DNA from: Actinomycetota bacterium
GTDB lineage: Bacteria; Actinomycetota; Actinomycetes; Propionibacteriales; Propionibacteriaceae
Assembly: GCA_016213595.1 (NCBI GenBank)
Contig: JACRAA010000109.1
Location: 1-10,950, forward strand
Direction: 5' to 3'
Length of the DNA: 10,950 nucleotides
The notes below the pieces were generated by a model. That model ran no database searches and had not been told where the DNA came from. It worked only from the letters and a program-made list of their open reading frames with translations. Below, piece by piece: positions 1-5,830 of this stretch. Positions within the stretch are counted from its first letter, which is position 1, and each line of letters opens with the position of its first letter. Position numbers and translations under genes: made by a program.

Positions 1-181
1 CACTCCCGATCGTTCGTTGATTCGGCCTAGGCCCCGCTTGACAGCCCGGGCACGGCCGCGCCCACCCATGACATGGGTGACCGACAGGACACTCTACGCC
101 GCACGCCTGCACGAGCCCAAATCGCCGGTACAGCCAACCCGGGCAGGCTGCTCGCAGCTGCGCTGAAGTGGGTCTCAACCC
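1..181. other. Left-edge intergenic region downstream of ispH
   Basis: No credible coding frame is visible in these 181 bases; frames that run through them are out-of-phase continuations of reading frames inside ispH. It holds a perfect 17-base inverted repeat (63-79, listed separately), a 10-bp palindrome GGCCTAGGCC at 24-33 and another, CGCAGCTGCG, at 153-162. A short GGGT/ACCC stem with a 4-base loop abuts the ispH stop codon (170-181). None is followed by a T-run, so a terminator for ispH cannot be called with confidence. TTGACA at 38-43 resembles a -35 box but has no -10 partner at 16-18 bases in that direction. Confidence 0.6.
63..79. promoter_or_regulatory. Perfect inverted repeat, possible operator
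   Basis: CACCCATGACATGGGTG is a perfect palindrome of two 8-base arms around a single central A. Such an odd-length, fully symmetric site in non-coding DNA is the usual shape of a binding site for a dimeric regulator. The one-base centre makes an RNA hairpin less likely. No gene start lies to its right within range, so if it is an operator it probably serves a leftward gene beyond the window edge. The symmetry is seen directly; the function is inferred. Confidence 0.35.
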
Positions 182-1147
182 TCAGCGGCCCGACGCGTGG
201 GCGGCGATGTCCTTGCGGAGCTCCGGCGGCAGCGCGAAGACGAGGTTCTCCTCGGTGAGCCGCTCCTCGGTGGCCGGCGGGAAGCCGCGGGAGACGAGGA
301 AGTCCAGCACTCCCTGCACGAGCTCGTCGGGAACCGAGGCTCCGGAGGTCACACCGACGCTGTCGACACCCTCCAGCCACGCCTCGTCGATCTCGCCGGC
401 GTTGTCCACGCGGTGCGACGCGCCCGCGCCCGCCTCCAGGGCGACCTCGACGAGCCGTACGGAGTTGGACGAGTTGCGCGAGCCGACGACGATGACGAGG
501 TCGCAGGCGGGGGCGAGCTGCTTGACGGCCGACTGCCGGTTCTGGGTCGCGTAGCAGATGTCGTCGCTGGGGGGGTCGAGGAGCAGGGGGAACTTTTCCC
601 GCAGCCTGGACACCGTCTCGTACGTCTCGTCCACGCTCAGCGTCGTCTGGGACAGCCACGCGACCTTGGTCGGGTCCTTGACCTCGATGCCCGCCACGTC
701 GTCGGGGTGCTGGACGAGCGTGATGTGCTCGGGCGCCTCCCCCGTCGTCCCCTCCACCTCCTCGTGGCCGGCGTGGCCGATGAGGAGGATCTCGACGCCG
801 TCGGCGGCGAACCTGCTCGCCTCCTTGTGCACCTTGGTTACCAAGGGGCAGGTCGCGTCGATCGTCTTGAGGCCTCGCGCCGCGGCCTCCGCATGGACAG
901 CGGGCGAGACGCCGTGCGCGGAGAACACCACCGTCGAGCCTGCGGGCACCTCGCCGAGCTCCTCGACGAAGACCGCCCCCCGGGCCTCGAGATCCTCCAC
1001 GACGTGGCGGTTGTGCACGATCTGCTTGCGCACGTACACAGGGGGTCCGTACGTGTCGAGAGCCCGCTCCACGGTCACGACCGCTCGGTCGACGCCGGCG
1101 CAGTAGCCGCGCGGCGCAGCCAGGAGGACCCGCTTGCTCTCAGACAT
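182..1147 (-). CDS. ispH: 4-hydroxy-3-methylbut-2-enyl diphosphate reductase (IspH/LytB)
   Basis: This [4Fe-4S] enzyme makes the last step of the MEP pathway, reducing HMBPP to IPP and DMAPP in the cytoplasm. The 321-residue product matches the family length. The three cluster cysteines are all present: C16 in PRGYCAGVDRA, C100 in DATCPLV and C198 in DDICYATQNRQ. H45 (IVHNRHVV), H128 and E130 (GHEEVEGT, the catalytic glutamate position of E. coli E126), T168 (SQTTLS) and the SRNSSNS substrate-binding loop (223-229) are also intact. The frame stays open for 26 more codons upstream, but that extension is arginine/proline-rich and the family starts just before the VLLAAPRGYC strand, so ATG at 1147 is chosen. 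TACACT sits exactly 6 bases before this ATG and there is no Shine-Dalgarno site, which suggests a leaderless transcript. It is last in a row of three minus-strand genes. Identification is secure. Confidence 0.97.
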   Translation of the reverse strand: MSESKRVLLAAPRGYCAGVDRAVVTVERALDTYGPPVYVRKQIVHNRHVVEDLEARGAVFVEELGEVPAGSTVVFSAHGVSPAVHAEAAARGLKTIDATCPLVTKVHKEASRFAADGVEILLIGHAGHEEVEGTTGEAPEHITLVQHPDDVAGIEVKDPTKVAWLSQTTLSVDETYETVSRLREKFPLLLDPPSDDICYATQNRQSAVKQLAPACDLVIVVGSRNSSNSVRLVEVALEAGAGASHRVDNAGEIDEAWLEGVDSVGVTSGASVPDELVQGVLDFLVSRGFPPATEERLTEENLVFALPPELRKDIAAHASGR

Positions 1148-1243
1148 GGGGCCAGTGTAGGTGGGGCGCCGGGGGGTGAGGCCCCGCAGACAGGCGGTGG
1201 GCAGCCGCCGGCTCCGTACCCGCAAGGGTCCTGCCGGCCATCC
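1148..1243. other. Intergenic region between the di-iron gene and ispH
   Basis: These 96 bases carry the ispH -10 element. They also hold a GC-rich hairpin candidate: GGCGG at 1193-1197 pairs with CCGCC at 1205-1209 across a 7-base loop. A 4-bp ACCC/GGGT stem with a GCAA tetraloop lies at 1218-1229. No T-run follows either stem in the minus direction, so termination of the upstream gene here is only possible. The separate -10 element and the length of the gap argue that ispH does not depend on read-through. Confidence 0.45.
1154..1159 (-). promoter_or_regulatory. -10 element of ispH (TACACT)
   Basis: TACACT on the minus strand fits the actinobacterial TAnnnT -10 consensus. It ends 6 bases before the ispH ATG, so transcription would start on or next to the A of the start codon. 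No clear -35 hexamer is found 16-19 bases upstream. The motif is seen; promoter function is inferred. Confidence 0.5.
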
Positions 1244-2122
1244 TCACACCGCTTGGCGCGAGAACCCCTTCTCGCGGTACATGTCCACGCTCTGCCGGAG
1301 CGCCTCGAGGAAGTACGGCGGGAACGCCATGCCGTTCCGGTTCGCCCACAGCAGCCTGGCCTCGAGCCTGCCCATGTCCTTCGCGTACCTCTCGAGCTCC
1401 AGGTCGAGCTCGAGCCCCACAAGGACGGCACCGAGCTGCGCCTGGTACTCCGGGACGTAGTTCGTGCCGACGAGCGCGAACCCCTTCTCGCGGAGGACGC
1501 GGGCGAGGAACATCTGCCACGGGGCAAGGACCTCGTCCTGGACCATCTGGGTCGCCGACATCTGGTAGAACGCGTAGTGGCCAGGTTCCTGGCGCTTGAT
1601 CTGGCCGATGACGGTCCGAGAGATCGCCGTCTCCCCCAGCCGGTCGAGCTGGGTGGTCAAGCGGCTGTACGCGACGACGGCCTGCTTCTCGGTCGCAGCC
1701 CCGGTCAGGTAGTACAGGAAGCGGCTGATCTCCTGCACGGCCGGCAGGTGGGCCAGCGCGCCCAGCAGCTTCATCCGCATCGGGATGCCGAGGAACACCT
1801 CGGCAGGCGGCAGCCCGAGGTCGACCTGGAGCCGGTCCAGGATGAGGCCGTGCGCGATCTCCTGAGGCTGCCACACGTCCTGGTAGAAGTAGCGGTCGAG
1901 CTCCGAGACGCCCGGCAGGAGGGTGAGCAGCTCCAGCACGTTCCGGTCGACCTCCAGCTCGACCCTCGCGAGGTAGTCGATGACCGGCGCCAACCTCTCG
2001 CGGACGACGACCGGCTCCAGGATGGTCCGGTCGACGGAGTCGAGACGGATGGGAGGATGCTCGTCCTGCAGGATCAGGACGTGCTGCATGATCGCCGCGC
2101 TGGTGATCGTCGCCCGAGCCAT
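1244..2122 (-). CDS. Ferritin-like di-iron protein (acyl-ACP desaturase-like fold)
   Basis: This is a soluble, mostly helical 292-residue protein without signal peptide or membrane segment. It shows the full ligand pattern of the ferritin-like four-helix bundle di-iron family: a glutamate on the first helix (E55 or E57 in ARVELEVDRN), ExxH on the second (E88-H91, QPQEIAHG), a lone glutamate on the third (E145, TEKQAVV) and ExxH on the fourth (E179-H182, RQEPGHYAFY). Acyl-ACP desaturases, including mycobacterial DesA-type proteins, use the same E/ExxH/E/ExxH order, so an oxygen-activating oxidase or desaturase role is plausible. The substrate is unknown and the chain is shorter than most desaturases. 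The start is uncertain. ATG at 2122 is preferred because TATGCT lies 6 bases before it. GTG at 2149 adds 9 residues but abuts the palindromic operator, and ATG at 2089 removes 11 residues. The gene follows the GH65 gene on the same strand but appears to have its own regulated promoter. Confidence 0.8.
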   Translation of the reverse strand: MARATITSAAIMQHVLILQDEHPPIRLDSVDRTILEPVVVRERLAPVIDYLARVELEVDRNVLELLTLLPGVSELDRYFYQDVWQPQEIAHGLILDRLQVDLGLPPAEVFLGIPMRMKLLGALAHLPAVQEISRFLYYLTGAATEKQAVVAYSRLTTQLDRLGETAISRTVIGQIKRQEPGHYAFYQMSATQMVQDEVLAPWQMFLARVLREKGFALVGTNYVPEYQAQLGAVLVGLELDLELERYAKDMGRLEARLLWANRNGMAFPPYFLEALRQSVDMYREKGFSRQAV

Positions 2123-2128
2123 TGGCGG

Positions 2129-2134
2129 AGCATA
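2129..2134 (-). promoter_or_regulatory. -10 element of the di-iron protein gene (TATGCT)
   Basis: TATGCT on the minus strand fits TAnnnT and ends 6 bases before the ATG at 2122, which would give a leaderless mRNA. The region 17-19 bases upstream, where a -35 box would lie (roughly 2152-2158, TTCCGT at 18-base spacing), is inside the palindromic operator. That geometry suits repression by blocking polymerase. Confidence 0.45.
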
Positions 2135-2152
2135 TCCACGCCGGATCACCTG

Positions 2153-2170
2153 ACGGAACGATCGTTCTGT
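2153..2170. promoter_or_regulatory. Palindromic operator, TetR-type in appearance
   Basis: GAACGATCGTTC at 2156-2167 is a perfect 12-bp palindrome. It extends to an 18-bp near-palindrome, ACGGAACGATCGTTCTGT, with one mismatched pair. The half-site CGTTC recurs in direct orientation at 2163, 2173 and 2184 (10 and 11 bases apart), so the protein could bind on one face of the helix over about three turns. Palindromes of this shape and length are typical TetR-family operators. No regulator gene lies in the window, so the binding protein is unknown. Confidence 0.6.
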
Positions 2171-2212
2171 TTCGTTCTGGTGACGTTCATCGGGACGCAG
2201 CGGGCACCACCC

Positions 2213-4732
2213 TCAGGACTGCTCGGTCAGGACCTGTCCTTCGGCGTCGGGGACGGGGTGCGATGGCACGATCGCCCGGATCACCGAGCCGTCCTCACGG
2301 ATCGAGCCTTCGATGTCGCGGACGGACGGCCGCCCCTTGAGGACCTGGAACGGGGCCAGGGGCACGACGGTGGCCCCCCCTGCGCCGACGTGGACGGGGA
2401 CGCCCTGGACGATGACGTCGACGGGCTCGCCCCGCGGCGTCTCATGGGTGAGGGTGAGCGTGCCGGACTCGACACGGACGCGCACCCGGGAGCCTCGCAG
2501 CGTGAGGGGGAAGCTGAGGTACTCCCAGCCCTGGGGCAGCCGCGGGTCGAAGGTGATCGTGCCCCCGTAGTCGCGCATGCCGCCGAACCCGCCGACGAGA
2601 GCACTCCACACGCCGCCCGCGGACGCGACGTGGACCCCCGCGTCCGCGTTGTGGTGGAGGTCCGCGAGGTCGACGTGGATCGCGGCGTTGAAGTAGCGCG
2701 CCGCCAGGTCGACGTAGCCCACCTCGGCCGCGATGATCGCCTGGACGACCCAGGACAGGGTGGAGTCGCCGGTGGTCAGCGGGTCGTAGTACTCGAAGTC
2801 CGCGCGCTTCTCCGTCGCCGTGAACTCGTTGCTCTGCAGGTACAACGCGAGCACGACGTCGGCCTGCTTGAGCACCTGGTGCCGGTAGATCACGAGCGGG
2901 TGGTAGTGCAGGAGGAGGGGCCTCTTGTCCATGGGTGTCTTGGACAGGTCCCAGATCTCCTTCTCCAGAAAGTCGGCGTCCTGCGGGTGGATGCCGAAGG
3001 CGTCGTCGTAGGGGATGAACATCGCCTCGGCCGCCCGGGAGAACTCCGCGATCTCCTCGCCCGTCAAGGACAGCCGCCGCACCGCGTTCTCGTACGCCGC
3101 GCGGTCGCGCTTGGCCAGCTGGTACAGCTCTCGCACCGCGGCGCGCAGGTTGGCCCGCGCCATGACGTTGGTGAAGAGGTTGTCGTTGACGACGGTCGTG
3201 TACTCGTCCGGCCCGGTGACGCCGTGGATGTGGAACAGTGCATGGCCGTCGAACCTCCGCCAGAAGCCGAGGTCGGCCCACAGCCGCGCTGTCTCGACGA
3301 GGATGTCGATCGCCTCTCGGCCGAGGAAGTCGACGTCGCCCGTCGCCGCCACGTACTGGGAGAGGGCATGGGCCACGTCCGCGTCGATGTGGTACTGGGC
3401 GGTGCCCGCGGCGTAGTACGCGGAGGCCTCCTCCCCGTTGATCGTGCGCCAGGGGAAGAGCGCGCCACGCTGGTTGAGGTCGGACGCACGGCGTCTGGCC
3501 GCGTCGAGCATGTTGTAGCGGAACCTCAGGGCGTTGCGTGCGTACTGGGGCGAGGTGTACGTGAGGAACGGCAGCAGGTAGATCTCCGTGTCCCAGAAGT
3601 AGTGGCCGTCGTAGCCCGAGCCCGTCACGCCCTTCACGGGGATGCCGGCCCCTTCGGCCCTGGCTGCCGCCTGGATCACCTGGAAGAGGTTCCACCGTAC
3701 GGCCTGCTGCAGCTCGGGCTGGCCGCCGATCTCGATGTCGCTCCGCTCCCAGAACGCCTCGAGCCACGACCGCTGCGCCGCGAGGACGGCCTGGATCCCG
3801 TTCTCCTTCACCCGGTCGAGCGTCCGTCGGCACCGGTCCACGAGCTCGCGCGTGGGGACGCCGCGGGAGGTGTGGTAGCTGACGACCTTCGTGATCCTGG
3901 TCGTGACACCCGGGGTCGCGTTGAACCGGAAGACATGCTTCGCGAGGTCGTCCTCGATCTGGGTCCGCTCCTCGTAGGCGTCGGTGGTCTCGATGGAGTG
4001 GTCTGCGGCGACGGCGAGCGTCATGCCCGAGGTGGTGACCTCGTACGCCAGGACGGCGCGCCCGCCCCCCTCCCACTTCGACCGCGGCTGCAGCACGCGC
4101 TCCTTGAGGTTCGCCGCACGGCGCGGGTCCCAGCCGGCCCCCATCGCCTGGGCCGCGACGTGGAACTCGTCCTCGCCGTCCTGCCGGTTGAGGATCTCGC
4201 AGCTCACGGTGACCGGGGCCGGCTCGTCGAGCATGGTGATCTCGTAGTCCATGACGGCCAGATGACGCTCGGTCAACGAGACCATCCGCCGGGACCGCAG
4301 CCGGACCCGCTTTCCCGCGGGTGTGCGCCACACGAGCTCCCTGGTCAGGAGACCGTCGCGGAACGAGAGCGTCCGCTCGTACACCTCGAGCTCCGCGACG
4401 CTCAGGAGCAGCGGCTCGTCGTCGACGTAGAGCCGCATCGTCTTGACGTCCGGTGCGTTGACGATGGTCTGGCCGACGGTCGCGAAGCCGAACGCGTCCT
4501 CGGCGTGGTGGATCGGCCATACCTCGTGGAAGCCGTTGATGAACGTGCCGTGGGCGTACGCGTCGCGACCCTCCTCGACGTTGCCCCGCATCCCCAGGTA
4601 GCCGTTGCCGACGGCGAACAGGGTCTCCGTGACGCCGAGGTCACGGCTGTCGTAGCGCGTCTCCCGCAGGTTCCACGGGTCCACCGGGAAGCGGCTGCGG
4701 TCGATCGGGTCGCCGTCCACGAACTGCTTCAT
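2213..4732 (-). CDS. Glycoside hydrolase family 65 phosphorylase (maltose/trehalose/kojibiose phosphorylase type)
   Basis: An 839-residue cytoplasmic enzyme with the GH65 layout: an N-terminal beta-sandwich (about 15-290, with the ETLFAVGNGYLGMRG motif at 36-50), a helical linker, an (alpha/alpha)6 catalytic barrel (about 340-720) and a C-terminal beta-domain (about 725-805). The general acid is E510 in GVTGPDEYT. YFWDTE (378-383), YRHQVLKQADVV (616-627) and the phosphate-loop region DSTLS (656-660) are all present. Family members split an alpha-glucoside such as maltose, trehalose or kojibiose with inorganic phosphate to give beta-glucose 1-phosphate; the disaccharide used here cannot be read from the sequence. 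The last 35 or so residues (805-839) form a polar tail beyond the usual end. A strong GGGGGAG site lies 6 bases before the ATG. The beta-phosphoglucomutase that often accompanies GH65 genes is absent from the window. Family assignment is secure, specificity is not. Confidence 0.93.
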   Translation of the reverse strand: MKQFVDGDPIDRSRFPVDPWNLRETRYDSRDLGVTETLFAVGNGYLGMRGNVEEGRDAYAHGTFINGFHEVWPIHHAEDAFGFATVGQTIVNAPDVKTMRLYVDDEPLLLSVAELEVYERTLSFRDGLLTRELVWRTPAGKRVRLRSRRMVSLTERHLAVMDYEITMLDEPAPVTVSCEILNRQDGEDEFHVAAQAMGAGWDPRRAANLKERVLQPRSKWEGGGRAVLAYEVTTSGMTLAVAADHSIETTDAYEERTQIEDDLAKHVFRFNATPGVTTRITKVVSYHTSRGVPTRELVDRCRRTLDRVKENGIQAVLAAQRSWLEAFWERSDIEIGGQPELQQAVRWNLFQVIQAAARAEGAGIPVKGVTGSGYDGHYFWDTEIYLLPFLTYTSPQYARNALRFRYNMLDAARRRASDLNQRGALFPWRTINGEEASAYYAAGTAQYHIDADVAHALSQYVAATGDVDFLGREAIDILVETARLWADLGFWRRFDGHALFHIHGVTGPDEYTTVVNDNLFTNVMARANLRAAVRELYQLAKRDRAAYENAVRRLSLTGEEIAEFSRAAEAMFIPYDDAFGIHPQDADFLEKEIWDLSKTPMDKRPLLLHYHPLVIYRHQVLKQADVVLALYLQSNEFTATEKRADFEYYDPLTTGDSTLSWVVQAIIAAEVGYVDLAARYFNAAIHVDLADLHHNADAGVHVASAGGVWSALVGGFGGMRDYGGTITFDPRLPQGWEYLSFPLTLRGSRVRVRVESGTLTLTHETPRGEPVDVIVQGVPVHVGAGGATVVPLAPFQVLKGRPSVRDIEGSIREDGSVIRAIVPSHPVPDAEGQVLTEQS

Positions 4733-4914
4733 CAGGTTCTCCCCCAGCCACGGTTCGCCGAGCCAGACTAGTCCTCCGCACGCGGCGCCGGCATCTGCCC
4801 CAGGCGTGTCCTTCCCCGAGTATCACCAGGGCCGACAGTCTGCTCGTACAGTGCGGGCAGTACCCCGGCCGACACGGGTGCCGGGTCCTGGATGGAGAGC
4901 CCCAAGGAGGCGCC
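4733..4914. other. Divergent promoter region between the GH65 and membrane protein genes
   Basis: The 182 bases separate two genes that point away from each other. For the leftward GH65 gene there is a GGGGGAG ribosome-binding site at 4739-4745 and a possible -10, TAGTCT, at 4765-4770 (minus strand), predicting a leader of about 26 bases. For the rightward gene there is a possible -10, TACAGT, at 4847-4852 and a perfect AAGGAGG at 4904-4910, 4 bases before the ATG. CCCGGC at 4864-4869 can pair with GCCGGG at 4880-4885 in the rightward leader. No convincing -35 box or palindromic operator was found, and the two -10 calls are weak. Confidence 0.45.
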
Positions 4915-5820
4915 ATGCCGAGCAGGAGCGAGTCAGCCATCATCACCTACCGTGCCCTGCGGATGGGCGTCGTCGCAGCGGCGAGCCTGCTGCTGGCGTC
5001 GCTCGCGCTCGAGGTCATCCGTACGCACGGCCTGGAGCTGACCTCGATCAGCGCGTCCTTCTACTCCCCCGTCCGGAACGTGTTCGTCGGCGTCCTCGTG
5101 GCGACCGGGATGGCCCTGGTCGTCATCATGGGGCGCGAGCAGGGTGAGGACGAGGCGCTCAACCTCGCGGGCATGCTGGCCCCGACGATCGGCCTGCTGC
5201 CGACGACGGTCGGGCCATCAGCGCCCGGAGCCTGCCAGGAGGGTGTCGCGAAGTGCATCCCGCACGCGACCCTGGTCGACGTCGAGAACAACGTGAGCTC
5301 CCTGCTCGTCCTCGGCCTCGTCGTGCTCATCGGGGCTCTCGTCTACGTGCTGCGCACCTACGGGACGCGCCCGGTACGGCTGCGCCGGATGATCCTTCCC
5401 GCCGCCCTGTGGCTCGGGTCCGCACTGCTGTGGCTGTTCGCTCACGAGCTCGTGCTCGTCCACGGCCACAACCTCGCCGCGTTCTTCTTCTTCCTGCTGC
5501 TGGCCTACGTCGCGCACATCAACGCCCAGGACCCGCCCGAGGGGAAGACCGTCCTTGGACTGACGCCGAAGGCCTACCATCGCGGGTACCGGGTCATCAG
5601 CACGGCGATGACGGTCACGATCGTCCTCACGGCCGTGTACGACATCGCGATCCTCCTCCGCTGGCTGCCCGACGCCTACCCGCAGTGGTTCTTCGTCGCG
5701 GAGGCGGTGCTCCTCCTCCTCTTCGTCGCGTTCTGGATCCTCCAGACCGCTCACTTCTGGCGCGACGGGGTGCCCGACACCGACGACGGGGACGGCCAGG
5801 AGCTGGGTGAGGACACCTAG
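4915..5820 (+). CDS. Multi-spanning membrane protein of unknown function
   Basis: This 301-residue protein has about eight hydrophobic segments (17-36, 54-72, 84-99, 127-147, 158-176, 186-204, 226-248, 258-281), so it belongs in the cytoplasmic membrane. Positive charges (RTYGTRPVRLRR at 147-158, and KAYHRGYR) fall on the predicted inner side, which gives both termini inside and an acidic C-terminal tail. The stretch SISASFYSPVRNVFVG (44-59), followed by a second helix, an acidic turn and a helix ending in LLPT, resembles a recurring architecture among uncharacterised bacterial membrane proteins; I cannot name a family safely. Two cysteines (C107, C114) share one predicted outer loop and could form a disulfide. 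The segment HELVLVHGH (177-185) places three histidines and a glutamate together at the predicted outer end of helix 5. AAGGAGG just before the ATG fixes the start. The gene ends 10 bases from the convergent peptidase gene. Confidence 0.85.
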   Translation: MPSRSESAIITYRALRMGVVAAASLLLASLALEVIRTHGLELTSISASFYSPVRNVFVGVLVATGMALVVIMGREQGEDEALNLAGMLAPTIGLLPTTVGPSAPGACQEGVAKCIPHATLVDVENNVSSLLVLGLVVLIGALVYVLRTYGTRPVRLRRMILPAALWLGSALLWLFAHELVLVHGHNLAAFFFFLLLAYVAHINAQDPPEGKTVLGLTPKAYHRGYRVISTAMTVTIVLTAVYDIAILLRWLPDAYPQWFFVAEAVLLLLFVAFWILQTAHFWRDGVPDTDDGDGQELGEDT

Positions 5821-5830
5821 GCGGAGGTCG

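Noticed and set aside
153..162. CGCAGCTGCG palindrome downstream of ispH as a terminator
   Set aside because: A 10-bp palindrome without loop room or a T-run is not a credible terminator, and one of this length is not unusual in GC-rich DNA.
27..659. 210-codon minus-strand frame running out of ispH into the left edge
   Set aside because: It is a shifted frame of ispH, arginine/proline-rich and without motifs; only its final part lies outside ispH.
2442..4520. 692-codon minus-strand frame inside the GH65 gene
   Set aside because: It is out of phase with the GH65 coding frame and consists of Arg/Pro/Gly-rich sequence typical of a shifted frame of GC-rich DNA.
197..4771. Continuous plus-strand reading frame of about 1524 codons
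   Set aside because: It runs antisense to ispH, the di-iron gene and the GH65 gene, all of which have complete family motifs. Its product is a low-complexity Arg/Val/Leu/Asp/Gly mixture with no recognisable motif. In such GC-rich DNA, antisense frames lacking stops are expected.
4864..4885. Leader hairpin as a riboswitch or attenuator for the membrane protein gene
   Set aside because: The stem is only 6 bp with no alternative pairing partner, leader peptide or known riboswitch core visible. Hairpins of this strength are common by chance at this GC content.
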